DNA from: Gammaproteobacteria bacterium
GTDB taxonomy: Bacteria; Pseudomonadota; Gammaproteobacteria; Steroidobacterales; Steroidobacteraceae
Length of the DNA: 62,953 nt
Direction: 5' to 3'
Assembly (NCBI GenBank): GCA_017577615.1
Contig: PKRE01000011.1
Location: 1 to 62,953 of the forward strand
Shown: piece by piece, positions 17,698 through 26,799 of the stretch
How positions within the stretch are numbered: the first letter of the stretch is position 1
Layout: each line of letters opens with the position of its first letter
The notes under the pieces: model-generated
Told to the model about the DNA's origin: nothing
Databases searched by the model: none
What the model saw: the letters and a program-made list of their open reading frames with translations, nothing else
Made by a program: the position numbers and the translations under genes

Positions 17698-20586
17698 TCA
17701 GCTCTGCGCTGCGCCGAAACGGCTGCTTTCCGGCGGACCGAGATAGCTCGGGCGCACGCCGCCGGCATCGATGATGATGCGCTGAAGCACCACGCCCGGA
17801 GTCACCATCCACACCTTGACCGTGTGCTGACCGGGACGATCGACACGGTGTGTGGAGCGCAGGCGCCGGATGTTCTCCGCAACAGCACGCGCCCAATTCT
17901 CTTCGGCCCACGTGTCGAGCTTGAGAATCTGAGGCTCGGCATCGTCGATCGACACGGCAATACGCAATCCTTCGCCCGACTGGAAATCGAGCGACGGCGC
18001 AACGTGCAGCTCGACTTCGACATCGCCGGTGGAATACATGAAGACGTCGTACTCGAGCCTCGGTGTCGACCCTGTGGGCTCGCGCGTTTCCGCCGTCACC
18101 GGGAAGATCGTCACACCGCCGAGTGTCCGTCCGAAGTCGGGCAGCGTCCTCCAGCCGACGTTGCCGTCGCGAGTCGCGCGAGAGAAGTGCGGAGCTTCGA
18201 TTGCGACGGTGCGGTCGCTCTCCACGAATCCGCGAAAACCGCGCGGTGGTGTCTGTGCAGGTCGCTCAATAGGTAATTGCGCACGCAGCGTCTCACCGGC
18301 GTCCGTTTCGACTTGAATCGTTGCAGTGGCGCCGCCTTTGGGCACGCGCTTCCAGTCGGCGGTCAGATAAATGCGGGTCGTGCGATCGATCGAGCCGGAG
18401 GGCTTGTCAACGACGATCCACGGCTGATCCGCGGTAATGCGATACGAATACGGTTGATCGCCGCGATTGAACAGCTCGATCCAGCGCGAGCCTCGCGTGA
18501 CCGTATCGAGCGGCGGCAGCACGGCCGGCGGTGCACCATACGATGGCCATGCCGTGGCGCTACCTTCGATCGCCATGGCAGGGAAGCGCCCGCGACGCGG
18601 ATGAATCTCGCTGACCGCGGGCATCACTTCGAGCTCGGGCTGCTGCCAATAGGTATAGCCGATATTGATCTGCGACATCATGTGATTCCACTTGCCGCCG
18701 TTGAGCGCGTGATACTCGCGCGCAAGCTGCTCGTCGCGATCGAACCATTCCCGGGCAAGCTGGGCTTGCGTGCCGGCATCGGTGCGACCCTGCAACCCAT
18801 ACAGTCGATTGCGTCCCACTGCGACGTACATCTCTTGTACCGTCGCGCTGGCAAGCACCGGATAGGCAACGAGCTGGAAGTAGGCGGATTGCGCTTCTGC
18901 GGGAATAACTGCACGTAATCGTTCCGCGCGCGCGACCAAGTCACGCCACTGCGCGAGGATGCGCTCTGCTTCATCGTAGTTGACGAGCGAGAAGGTGTCG
19001 GGCTCGAGCATCTCCGGCTTGCGTAGCGAGTTCAGCTTCGTATAGCCGTTGATGAGCGCAGCGATCTCCGGGGCGTGCTGTTCGCCAAACTGACGCGCTG
19101 CCCAGTCGCGCGACCACTCCTGCAGACGATCGAAGCTCAGGCGCGCCGGATCCCATGCCATCGTCAGGAAGAACTCGATGGGAAACTCCATCGGTTTCAG
19201 ATCGCCGACGTTCACGATCCAGATCCGAGTCGCCCCGTACTGCCAAGCAAGATTCATCTGCTCCTGGATCTTCGTGATCGGCACGGTGTTGATCCACTTG
19301 TAATTGCGTGGGCCACCGACGTAGTCAAAGTGATAGTAAACACCTGCACCGCCCGACCGGTCGCGTTCCTCAGGTGTCGGTAGCCGACGGATGTTGCCCC
19401 AGTTGTCGTCGCACCAGAGCAGTGTCACGTCGTCGGGCACGCGCATGCCGCGCTCGTAGTACTCCTGCACTTCCTTGTACAAGGCCCAAAGCTGCGGAAC
19501 TTGCTCAGCCGGGCGCCCGAGCACTTCGCTCAGGATCTTGCGCTGGTCGGCGACGATGCGTTCGAGCAGCGCGACGTTGGTCTCCTCGGACATCGCTTCA
19601 TCGCCGTCGCCGCGCATGCCGATCGTCATGATGTTCTCGAAGTTCTTCGTGCGCTCGACGCTGGTGCGCCAGAACTCCTGCAACGTCTGCGCGTTCGTCG
19701 CATAGTTCCATTCGCCCTTGCCGTAGCGGCGCCACTCATCGTGCGCGCGCATGAGCGGCTCGTGGTGCGAGGTGCCCATGACGATTCCGTACTCGTCTGC
19801 TAGCACGGGGTTCTGCGGATCGTCGTCGTTGAAGGCGCTGCCCCACATGGCCGGCCAGAGGTAATTGCCGCGCAGACGCAGGATGAGCTCGAACACGTGC
19901 GCATAGAACTTGTGGTTGAAGCCGCCGAACTTCTCGTGCGCCCAACCGCTCAGTGCCGGCGCTTCGTCGTTCAGGAAGATGCCGCGATATTTGACGACTG
20001 GCTCACCGACGACGTGGCGGCCCGCCTGTACGTACAAGGCATCACGTTTGACAACAGGAACATCAGCCCACCAATACCACGGCGAGACGCCGCTCTGTGT
20101 CGAAATGTCGTAGAGGCCGTAGATCGTGCCGCGCTTGTCGCTGCCGGCGACGACGACTGCCTGTTCGACCCCAGGATAGGGCCGTGCGAGTACCTGCACG
20201 ACGAAAGACTCCCACTTGCCGCGCACGTCGCTCACGTCGAGCTTGCCTGCGGCGACCAGCTCATCGATGAGCGTGCTCTTGCCGATCGTGCCGGCCACGA
20301 GGACGACCTCGCCATTCGGTCGTCCCTGGGTGTGCAACTCAGGTCGAACGCCTGTCACACGTTCGATGTCCGCCTGCAGATCGCGAGCCGCGCGAATGAC
20401 GCCAGGGAAGTCACTGACATCTAGCCAAATGGGCGCGGCACGTCCGTTTGCAACCAACGCTGCAGCGTGCGCTTGCGGGCGGAAGCTCACATAGGGCGTC
20501 TCGCCGAAAGCGGCATGTGCGAAGCCCGATAATGAGCAGCTCAGGGCACCCAGTGCAGCAACAGCGAGAAAACGCAATATCTTCAT
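17698..20586 (-). CDS. GH115 alpha-glucuronidase, secreted
   Basis: A ~962-residue family 115 glycoside hydrolase. Such enzymes remove (4-O-methyl-)glucuronic acid from xylan side chains, including from polymeric xylan. The start at 20586 gives a good signal peptide (MKILRFLAVAALGALSCSL..., cleavage near AHA). GH115 markers include RGTIYGLYDIS, SPWYWWADVPV, KYRGIFLNDEAPAL, NYLWPAMWGSAFNDDDP, GTSHHEPLMRAHDEW and WCDDNWGNIRRLP. A beta-sandwich domain follows toward the C-terminus. With GH51, GH127 and the GH11 xylanase 10 kb away it covers the main bonds of glucuronoarabinoxylan. Confidence 0.92.
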   Translation of the reverse strand: MKILRFLAVAALGALSCSLSGFAHAAFGETPYVSFRPQAHAAALVANGRAAPIWLDVSDFPGVIRAARDLQADIERVTGVRPELHTQGRPNGEVVLVAGTIGKSTLIDELVAAGKLDVSDVRGKWESFVVQVLARPYPGVEQAVVVAGSDKRGTIYGLYDISTQSGVSPWYWWADVPVVKRDALYVQAGRHVVGEPVVKYRGIFLNDEAPALSGWAHEKFGGFNHKFYAHVFELILRLRGNYLWPAMWGSAFNDDDPQNPVLADEYGIVMGTSHHEPLMRAHDEWRRYGKGEWNYATNAQTLQEFWRTSVERTKNFENIMTIGMRGDGDEAMSEETNVALLERIVADQRKILSEVLGRPAEQVPQLWALYKEVQEYYERGMRVPDDVTLLWCDDNWGNIRRLPTPEERDRSGGAGVYYHFDYVGGPRNYKWINTVPITKIQEQMNLAWQYGATRIWIVNVGDLKPMEFPIEFFLTMAWDPARLSFDRLQEWSRDWAARQFGEQHAPEIAALINGYTKLNSLRKPEMLEPDTFSLVNYDEAERILAQWRDLVARAERLRAVIPAEAQSAYFQLVAYPVLASATVQEMYVAVGRNRLYGLQGRTDAGTQAQLAREWFDRDEQLAREYHALNGGKWNHMMSQINIGYTYWQQPELEVMPAVSEIHPRRGRFPAMAIEGSATAWPSYGAPPAVLPPLDTVTRGSRWIELFNRGDQPYSYRITADQPWIVVDKPSGSIDRTTRIYLTADWKRVPKGGATATIQVETDAGETLRAQLPIERPAQTPPRGFRGFVESDRTVAIEAPHFSRATRDGNVGWRTLPDFGRTLGGVTIFPVTAETREPTGSTPRLEYDVFMYSTGDVEVELHVAPSLDFQSGEGLRIAVSIDDAEPQILKLDTWAEENWARAVAENIRRLRSTHRVDRPGQHTVKVWMVTPGVVLQRIIIDAGGVRPSYLGPPESSRFGAAQS

Positions 20587-20713
20587 CGTTGTTCGGCGCT
20601 CCATTGGGTTGATCGTGCAAGAGTGTACGTCAAGCTTCGCCTTCGTACGCGCCACCGCTGCAACGGTGGCCGAATCTCGTCACAATCACGCTTTCATTCC
20701 TCGAGTGACACAC

Positions 20714-21475
20714 ATGTTGCTGCAGTCACCTGCCGTCAGGATCGGACTGTCGATCGCCATCGCAACAGGCCTTTACGGCATCTCCTTCGGCGCGCTGGCC
20801 GTCGCTGCTGGGCTCGACGTTTGGCAGACCGTTGCGCTCAGCCTGCTCATGTTCACGGGCGGCTCGCAGTTCGCGTTCATCGGGGTGCTTGCAGGCGGAG
20901 GCAGCGGCTCGGCCGCCTGCGGTGCCGCGACGTTGCTCGGGATACGCAACGCGGTCTACGGCATGCAGATGAACCGCATGCTCGGGCTCGCGGGCTGGCG
21001 CAAGTATCTTGCTGCGCAAGTCACGATCGACGAGTCTGCTGCGACGGCCGCCGGACAGCTCACGCGTCCCGAGCAGCGCCGAGGGTTTTGGGCGGCCGGT
21101 CTTGGCATCTTCGTCTTGTGGAATCTCTTCACGCTCCTCGGCGCGCTCCTCGGCGATGCAATGGGCGATCCGCGCGCGTGGGGCCTTGACGGTGCCGCTG
21201 TGGCAGCATTCCTGGGATTGCTCTGGCCGCGTCTGCGGGGGCGCGAGCCTGTCGCGCTCGCTCTGCTTTGTGCCGTCGTGACGGTGCTCGTCGTGCCGTT
21301 CGTGCCGCCGGGCATTCCGATTCTCGTCGCGGGGCTCGTCGCAGCGTCATGGGGCTGGTTCAGCCGCGGCTCGCCGCTGGAAGGCCTCGAGCCCGACGTC
21401 GATCCTGCGGAGCGTGCAGGTAGACGTGCCTCCGATCACGGGCATTCCGATCGCGACGAGGACGCTGCGCGATGA
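20714..21475 (+). CDS. azlC: AzlC-type branched-chain amino acid exporter, large subunit
   Basis: A 253-residue polytopic membrane protein of the AzlC/YgaZ family, which with AzlD/YgaH exports branched-chain amino acids. ATG 20714 starts the first conserved stretch (RIGLSIAIATGLYGISFGAL). The family pattern FTGGSQFAFIGVL and GIRNAVYGMQM is present. It is divergent from GH115, overlaps azlD by four bases (ATGA) and so is translationally coupled. The polar C-terminal tail after the last helix is longer than usual. Confidence 0.88.
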   Translation: MLLQSPAVRIGLSIAIATGLYGISFGALAVAAGLDVWQTVALSLLMFTGGSQFAFIGVLAGGGSGSAACGAATLLGIRNAVYGMQMNRMLGLAGWRKYLAAQVTIDESAATAAGQLTRPEQRRGFWAAGLGIFVLWNLFTLLGALLGDAMGDPRAWGLDGAAVAAFLGLLWPRLRGREPVALALLCAVVTVLVVPFVPPGIPILVAGLVAASWGWFSRGSPLEGLEPDVDPAERAGRRASDHGHSDRDEDAAR

Positions 21476-21771
21476 CGCTTTGGTCGTGGGTCCTCTTGGC
21501 GAGCGCATTGGCGTATTTGACGAAGCTCGCCGGTTATCTCGTGCCGGCCCGTTGGCTTCAGGACGAGCACGCCACGCGCATGGCCGGCACACTGACGATT
21601 GGATTGCTCGCATCGCTCACCGCTGTGAATGCGTTCAGCGCCGGCACCGAGATCGTGCTCGACGCGCGGGTCGGCTCGCTGATCGCGGCGGCCGTGGCGC
21701 TCGCGTTACGTGCACCGTTCCTGGTGGTCGTGATCGTTGGAGCAGGAGTGGCCGCGTTGATGAGGCTGTGA
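21472..21771 (+). CDS. azlD: AzlD-type branched-chain amino acid exporter, small subunit
   Basis: A 99-residue membrane protein with about four hydrophobic segments, the usual partner of AzlC. It starts at ATG 21472 within the azlC stop region. The segment ALAYLTKLAGYLVPARWL is typical of AzlD. The two proteins presumably form one transporter in the inner membrane. Confidence 0.87.
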   Translation: MTLWSWVLLASALAYLTKLAGYLVPARWLQDEHATRMAGTLTIGLLASLTAVNAFSAGTEIVLDARVGSLIAAAVALALRAPFLVVVIVGAGVAALMRL

Positions 21772-21904
21772 GGGGTGGGTCCCGAGCGCCACGCCCAACG
21801 TGATCCACCTCACGCTCTCGATACTCTTTCTCGCGCAGATGACATAACTGAGTTGGCGCGCACGACAGGATCGTCTAGCTTGCGGCACGAGGCCGAGGTG
21901 TCAC

Positions 21905-22351
21905 ATGAGCCACGACCACACGACAGCAACGAAGGCGATAACGGAAGTCGAGCTGAGCGCAGTCGATCTCGTTGGCATCTCATCAACTGACGCAGCACAT
22001 CCGGCAGCGCGGCCGGCACGACCAACCCCACAACGCGCCTTGCTGGGCTATCGCGCGCTCGGCATCCTTGGCCTGGTGCTGATCGCATGCGCGGCGCTGA
22101 TTGCGCATCGAGTGGCCACTTCGTCGGACACCTCGCCGCGCAGAACGATCGTGTGGACGCCGCTTTCTGAGACCGCATCGGATCTCTTCACGGACGAGGA
22201 TGTGCCAGACGGTCCGCCGACGCTGTTCACGAATCCTTTCGATCCCACTGAAGTGTTCGAGCTGCCGCCTGGCTTGAGCGAGGAGGAGGCGCGCGAGCGC
22301 GTCGCACAAATCCTGCTGGAGCGTGCGCGCGAGCGCATGGCGAACCGCTAA
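21905..22351 (+). CDS. Single-pass membrane protein, unknown
   Basis: A 148-residue protein with one membrane helix (about residues 48-68, YRALGILGLVLIACAALIAH), a polar N-terminal part of ~45 residues, and an acidic/proline-rich outer part ending in a charged helix (EEEARERVAQILLERARERM). No family recognised. RBS-like GAGGTGT precedes the ATG. It is likely a real gene given its length, composition and position between two transporter genes. Confidence 0.55.
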   Translation: MSHDHTTATKAITEVELSAVDLVGISSTDAAHPAARPARPTPQRALLGYRALGILGLVLIACAALIAHRVATSSDTSPRRTIVWTPLSETASDLFTDEDVPDGPPTLFTNPFDPTEVFELPPGLSEEEARERVAQILLERARERMANR

Positions 22352-22469
22352 CCGTCGGACTCGATGTAAGACGAGCGACGCGCTCGACGATCATCAATAC
22401 GTGAGCGCACGCATTCCGAAGCGATCACTTGCAACTTCTCTCTGTTCGGCGCATCCCTAGACTTGGGGG

Positions 22470-23777
22470 ATGCCCTCGCAGTCCCTGCGCTCACTGCTGA
22501 TGACCTGGCCATTGCTGCTCGGCATGGGCGTGCTCATGCTGGGTGCAGGCTTGCAGGGAACGTTGATCGCCTTGCGAGCGACGCTCGAGGGCTTTGCACC
22601 CGACGTGACGGGCGTGGTGATGTCCTGCTACTACGTCGGCTATATCGCGGGATCCGTCGGCGCGCCCACGCTGTTACAACGAATTGGACACGTGCGCACG
22701 TTCGCTGCGCTGACTGCGTTGGCATCGATTGCGATCCTGCTGCAAGCAGCTTGGATCACGCCGCTATCCTGGAGCGCGCTGCGGCTCGTCTCGGGCATAT
22801 CGTTTGCCGGCATTTACATCGCTGCCGAGAGTTGGCTCAACGATCGAGCGACGAACGACAGCCGCGGCATGCTGCTCGGCGCCTACATGCTGACGCTGTA
22901 CGGCGGCTTGGGTGCGGGCCAGTACCTGCTCGTCGCGGCCGATCCGCGCGGACCGACGTTGTTTCTCTTCACCGCGGTGCTGATCTCGCTGGCCGTCGTG
23001 CCTATGTCGTTGAGTGCCCGGCGTGCGCCGGAATTTCATGTGCCGCGAAAGATTCGCTTCCGCGAGATCTATCACCTTTCGCCGATGGGCCTCGTAGGCG
23101 TGGTGGTCGCCGGCGTGGTGACCAGCTCGTTGTTTGCGATGGGGCCGGTGTACGCAAGCCTGATCGGCTTGGATCACAGCGAGATCGCGACGTTCATGGG
23201 GGTGAGCATCATCGCCGCGATGCTCACACAGTTGCCGATCGGCCGTTGGTCCGATCGAACGGATAGGCGCAACGTGCTGATCGTGGTGTGCCTGCTCGCT
23301 GCAATCGTGGCGATCGCGGCCGGGACGATCGGCACGCTTTCCAAAGGCGTGCTGTTCGTGCTCGCGGCGGCGTTCGGCGGCATCGCCTTGTCGTTGTACT
23401 CGCTCGCCGCTTCGCACATCAACGATCATCTCGATCCGGATCAGATCGTAGCCGCGAGCTCGTCGATCGTGCTGCTGAACGGCTTGGGCTCAGTCGCAGG
23501 CCCGGTGGTCGTCTCGACGATGATGAGGCAGCACGGCCCACCTGCTTATTTCTTCAGCTTGGCGGGCATGCTCGCGAGCCTGGTGTTGTACGCCGCCTGG
23601 CGCAAGTGGCGACGCTCCGCCGTCCCCGCAGCGCTCAAGGTTCCCTTCGTCAGCGCGCAGCCGGAAGTCACTTCCGGCGAGATGATGGCGCAGGTCGCTC
23701 ACGACGCGGCGCTCGCCCACGCTCACACGGAACGCGAACATGCCGAGCAAGCGGTCAACGACGAGCGCTCGCGATGA
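22470..23777 (+). CDS. MFS transporter, YcaD-like
   Basis: A 435-residue major facilitator with about twelve membrane segments. GVVMSCYYVGYIAGSVGAP and the SGISFAGIYIAAESWLNDRA segment are characteristic of the YcaD-type subgroup. The loop motif GRWSDRTDRRNVL lies between helices 8 and 9. A polar cytoplasmic tail of ~50 residues follows. The substrate is unknown. GGGGG precedes the ATG. It runs convergently into ectR with a 9-bp gap. Confidence 0.85.
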   Translation: MPSQSLRSLLMTWPLLLGMGVLMLGAGLQGTLIALRATLEGFAPDVTGVVMSCYYVGYIAGSVGAPTLLQRIGHVRTFAALTALASIAILLQAAWITPLSWSALRLVSGISFAGIYIAAESWLNDRATNDSRGMLLGAYMLTLYGGLGAGQYLLVAADPRGPTLFLFTAVLISLAVVPMSLSARRAPEFHVPRKIRFREIYHLSPMGLVGVVVAGVVTSSLFAMGPVYASLIGLDHSEIATFMGVSIIAAMLTQLPIGRWSDRTDRRNVLIVVCLLAAIVAIAAGTIGTLSKGVLFVLAAAFGGIALSLYSLAASHINDHLDPDQIVAASSSIVLLNGLGSVAGPVVVSTMMRQHGPPAYFFSLAGMLASLVLYAAWRKWRRSAVPAALKVPFVSAQPEVTSGEMMAQVAHDAALAHAHTEREHAEQAVNDERSR

Positions 23778-23786
23778 GGGCACCTG

Positions 23787-24284
23787 TCACTCGGTGGGCT
23801 CGTCGGCCGCGCGATCGATGCGTCCAATGTCGAGCACCGGCGAGGCGTCGATGGAAGCGGCATCGAGCAAGTGAGCGACGCGTTGCAAGGCGGCCAGAAT
23901 CGCGCTTTGTTCCCATGGCGGCAGCGCCACGAACTGATTGACGAAACGCTCCTGGAGCGATTGCGGCGCTCGCGCCAGCTGGCGCTCGCCTTCGGCGCTG
24001 ATGCGCACGTGTACGCGCCTGCGGTCCTTCTCGCCGCGCCGTCGAACGATCCAGCCGCGCTCCTGCAAGCGGTCGAGCAGGGAGGTGACCGTCGCCTGTG
24101 TCAGGTTCATAGACTCGGCGATCTGTCGTGCGGTCATCTCTCCGTGCGCTTTCAGGATTTGCAGCACGATGAGCTGCGAGGTGGTCATGCCGCTCTCACG
24201 CGCCAAGGCGCGGGCATTGAGCTGCGTGGCACGCAGAATGCGACGCAGCTCGATCAAAACCTGTTCTTCGATGGAATGCTTCAT
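23787..24284 (-). CDS. ectR: MarR-family repressor of the ectoine genes (EctR-like)
   Basis: A 165-residue winged-helix regulator. The DNA-binding part (about residues 30-100) contains SGMTTSQLIVLQILKAHGEMTARQIAESMNLTQATVTSLLDRLQERGWIVRRRGEKDRRRVHV in MarR style; the wing is RRRGEKDRRR. MarR-type EctR proteins are known repressors of ectABC in halophilic methylotrophs and others and respond to osmotic state. It is divergent from ectA with a 178-bp spacer that holds two similar 19-bp sites, one before each gene. This strongly suggests control of ectABCD and of itself, though binding is not proven. Confidence 0.85.
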   Translation of the reverse strand: MKHSIEEQVLIELRRILRATQLNARALARESGMTTSQLIVLQILKAHGEMTARQIAESMNLTQATVTSLLDRLQERGWIVRRRGEKDRRRVHVRISAEGERQLARAPQSLQERFVNQFVALPPWEQSAILAALQRVAHLLDAASIDASPVLDIGRIDRAADEPTE

Positions 24285-24316
24285 GTGAAGTCCAGCCGTT
24301 CAGCGCGCAATGCCGC

Positions 24317-24335
24317 AATTACTTCGGTGATCTAA
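24317..24335. promoter_or_regulatory. Candidate EctR operator, ectR-proximal
   Basis: AATTACTTCGGTGATCTAA lies 33 bp before the ectR start. It matches the ectA-proximal site at 16 of 19 positions. Likely an autoregulatory operator; inferred from repetition and position. Confidence 0.55.
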
Positions 24336-24400
24336 TTAAATTTCCCTGTCAGGTAGCGTTCTCAAGCGATTGAAAAGCCGATATTTCCCGGATTCAGGAG

Positions 24401-24429
24401 TTGACTGCGCAGTTCTGTTTCTCAATCAT
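24401..24429 (+). promoter_or_regulatory. Candidate sigma-70 promoter of ectA
   Basis: TTGACT (24401-24406), a 17-bp spacer, then AATCAT (24424-24429). The -35 box matches consensus at 5 of 6 and the -10 at 4 of 6. Transcription would begin near 24436, at the edge of the downstream operator. Confidence 0.5.
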
Positions 24430-24437
24430 GCGCGCCT

Positions 24438-24456
24438 AATTACTTCGATCACCTAA
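24438..24456. promoter_or_regulatory. Candidate EctR operator, ectA-proximal
   Basis: AATTACTTCGATCACCTAA lies just downstream of the predicted ectA transcription start and 6 bp before the GTG. Bound repressor here would block initiation or early elongation. It is the partner of the site at 24317-24335. Confidence 0.6.
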
Positions 24457-24462
24457 GCATTC

Positions 24463-25053
24463 GTGATGGGTTCATCGGCCGCGCTCAGCACGCCGCAACA
24501 AGTCGATTCGGGCATCGTTCGCCTGCGCCGTCCGCAAGCGGAGGACGGTCGTGCCGTGCACGCCCTCATCGCATCCTGTCCGCCGCTCGATACCAACTCA
24601 CTTTATCTGAATCTGCTTCAGTGCACGCATTTCGCGGAAACCTGTGTGCTGGCGGAGCGCACCGGAGCAGAGCGCGCGGTGGTCGGATTCGTGTCGGCCT
24701 ACCTCGTACCGAGCAGGCCGACAACGCTATTCGTCTGGCAGGTCGCGATTGCCGCGTCCGAGCGTGGGCGAGGGCTGGCTCGCGCCATGCTGCGCGAGCT
24801 GCTCGGGCGGCCGGCTTGTCGCGCCGTCGATCATATCGAGACGACGATCACGCCATCGAACGAGGCTTCCTGGGCGCTCTTCCGCTCGCTGGCGCGCACG
24901 CTCGAGTGTCCACTCGAACACCAAGTGATGTTCGATCGCGACGTGCACCTGGATGGCGTGCACGAAAGCGAAGTGCTGGTGAAGATCGGACCGTTCGTTC
25001 CTCGTGGCGCCGCCGGACCTTTCCAGGAGCAAGTGACAGAGCACAAGACATGA
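24463..25053 (+). CDS. ectA: L-2,4-diaminobutyrate N4... acetyltransferase (ectoine pathway)
   Basis: A GNAT-fold enzyme of 196 residues that acetylates L-2,4-diaminobutyrate at the gamma amino group with acetyl-CoA, the second step of ectoine synthesis. EctA markers: LRRPQAEDGRAVHALI, CPPLDTNSLYLNLLQCTHF, FVWQVAIAASERGRGLARAM (acetyl-CoA loop) and TITPSNEASWALF. Start is GTG 24463 or ATG 24466; the N-terminus is slightly longer than average. The gene ends in an ATGA overlap with ectB. Confidence 0.94.
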   Translation: MMGSSAALSTPQQVDSGIVRLRRPQAEDGRAVHALIASCPPLDTNSLYLNLLQCTHFAETCVLAERTGAERAVVGFVSAYLVPSRPTTLFVWQVAIAASERGRGLARAMLRELLGRPACRAVDHIETTITPSNEASWALFRSLARTLECPLEHQVMFDRDVHLDGVHESEVLVKIGPFVPRGAAGPFQEQVTEHKT

Positions 25054-26360
25054 ATGACGCCGAGCGTCCGTTAGCGAATACGAACAAAACTGTCTTTCAG
25101 AAGCGTGAATCGCGAGTGCGCAGCTACGCGCGTCACTTTCCCTTGCTGTTTGCGCGTGCCGAAGGATCCTACTTGTACGACGTGCAAGGAAAGGCGTACC
25201 TCGACTTTCTGAGCGGCGCAGGCAGTCTCAATTATGGACACAACCATCCGGTACTGCGCGATGCGCTGGTGCGCTACATCCGCGATTGCGGCGTGACGCA
25301 CAGTCTTGATCTGCACACGACGGCAAAGGCGGAGTTTCTCGAGACGCTTGAAACATTGATTCTCAGACCGCGCGATCTGCCGTATGTCGTGCAGTTCACC
25401 GGCCCGACCGGTGCCAACGCAGTGGAAGCAGCGCTCAAGATTGCGCGCAAGTACACCGGCAGACGCAGCATCGTCGCGTTCACCAACGGCTTTCACGGTG
25501 TCACGCTCGGGGCATTGGCGATGACCGGCAATTCGCATCATCGCGGCGCAGCCTGTCAGGAGCTCACCGGCGCCATTCGCATGCCCTTCGAGGGTTACCT
25601 AGGACCTGGGATCGACACGCTCGAGTACTTCGAGAAGACGCTGAACGATGCAAGCAGCGGCATCGACCATCCAGCTGCGGTGATCGTGGAGACCGTTCAG
25701 GGCGAGGGCGGGCTCAACACGGCGAGCGCTGCCTGGCTGCGTAACCTGCAGGCGCTTTGTCGCCGACACGACATGCTCCTGATCGTCGACGACATTCAGG
25801 CGGGCTGTGGCCGTACGGGCGCGTTCTTCAGCTTCGAAGAAGCCGGTATCACGCCGGACATCGTGACGCTCTCGAAGTCATTGAGCGGTCTCGGGCTGCC
25901 GTTTGCGGTGACGTTGTTCCGTCGCGAGCTCGACGTGTGGCGTCCGGGCGAACACAACGGCACGTTCCGAGGCAACAACCACGCATTCGTGACCGCAGCC
26001 GCCACGCTCCGGCATTTCTGGTCGGATGATGCTTTCGAGCGCGAGGTGCGTCGCAAAGCTCAGCACATGAGAAAGCGGCTGGCGCAGATTGCCGAGAACG
26101 CCGAGCACGAGCTGCGCGTCAAGGGGCGCGGACTGATGCAGGGATTGGCGTTCGCCGATCCGCCGCTTGCTGGCGCCGTCAGCCGCGAGGCCTTTCGCCG
26201 CGGCATGATCATCGAAACGAGCGGCCCGAGCGACGAGGTCATCAAGTGTCTCTGCCCGCTCACGATCAGTATGGAAGATCTGGAGCGCGGACTCACAATT
26301 CTCGAAGAGAGCGTTGCGGCCGTGTTGTCGCAGCAGTCCTTGCCGCGTGCGGTTGTCTAA
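25050..26360 (+). CDS. ectB: L-2,4-diaminobutyrate transaminase
   Basis: A class III PLP aminotransferase of 436 residues that converts aspartate semialdehyde to diaminobutyrate with glutamate as donor, the first committed ectoine step. It starts at ATG 25050, overlapping the ectA stop. Conserved features: SYARHFPLLFARAEGSYLYD, SGAGSLNYGHNHP, FTGPTGANAVEAALK (cofactor phosphate loop), VDDIQAGCGRTG (Asp contacting the PLP ring) and the PLP lysine in TLSKSLSGLGLP. Length and motifs are those of a complete EctB. Confidence 0.95.
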   Translation: MNDAERPLANTNKTVFQKRESRVRSYARHFPLLFARAEGSYLYDVQGKAYLDFLSGAGSLNYGHNHPVLRDALVRYIRDCGVTHSLDLHTTAKAEFLETLETLILRPRDLPYVVQFTGPTGANAVEAALKIARKYTGRRSIVAFTNGFHGVTLGALAMTGNSHHRGAACQELTGAIRMPFEGYLGPGIDTLEYFEKTLNDASSGIDHPAAVIVETVQGEGGLNTASAAWLRNLQALCRRHDMLLIVDDIQAGCGRTGAFFSFEEAGITPDIVTLSKSLSGLGLPFAVTLFRRELDVWRPGEHNGTFRGNNHAFVTAAATLRHFWSDDAFEREVRRKAQHMRKRLAQIAENAEHELRVKGRGLMQGLAFADPPLAGAVSREAFRRGMIIETSGPSDEVIKCLCPLTISMEDLERGLTILEESVAAVLSQQSLPRAVV

Positions 26361-26400
26361 CCCGCGAGCGAAAATCGAAACATTTCCTGGGAGTGGCTAC

Positions 26401-26799
26401 ATGATCGTCCGCAGATTAGAAGATGCCCGCAAGACTTCGCGTCGCGTCGTCAGCAAGAACTGGGAGAGCACTCGCTTGCTCCTGAAGAACGACAACGTCG
26501 GCTTTTCGTTCCACATCACGACGATGTATGCGGGCACCTCGACTGCGATGTGCTATCGCAATCACTTTGAGTCCGTCTATTGCATCAGCGGGACGGGCGA
26601 GCTCGAGGATTGCACGACCGGGGAGCGTCATCGTATCGAGCCCGGCACGATCTACATTCTCGACAAGCACGATCCCCACGTTCTGCACGCGCACACCGAG
26701 TTGACGCTCGCGTGCGTGTTCAACCCGGCGCTGCACGGGCGTGAAGTGCATGACGAGAGCGGGGCATATCCGCTCGAAGCCGAAGCAGTGGAGGCGTGA
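26401..26799 (+). CDS. ectC: Ectoine synthase
   Basis: A 132-residue cupin enzyme that closes the ring of N-gamma-acetyl-diaminobutyrate to ectoine. ATG 26401 is preceded by TGGGAGTG. Characteristic segments are MIVRRLEDARKTSRRV at the start, STAMCYRNHFESVYCISGTGELED (the Glu and following residues contribute metal ligands), GTIYILDKHDPHVL and LACVFNPALHGREVHDESGAYP. It is separated from ectB by 40 bp and overlaps ectD by four bases. Confidence 0.95.
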   Translation: MIVRRLEDARKTSRRVVSKNWESTRLLLKNDNVGFSFHITTMYAGTSTAMCYRNHFESVYCISGTGELEDCTTGERHRIEPGTIYILDKHDPHVLHAHTELTLACVFNPALHGREVHDESGAYPLEAEAVEA

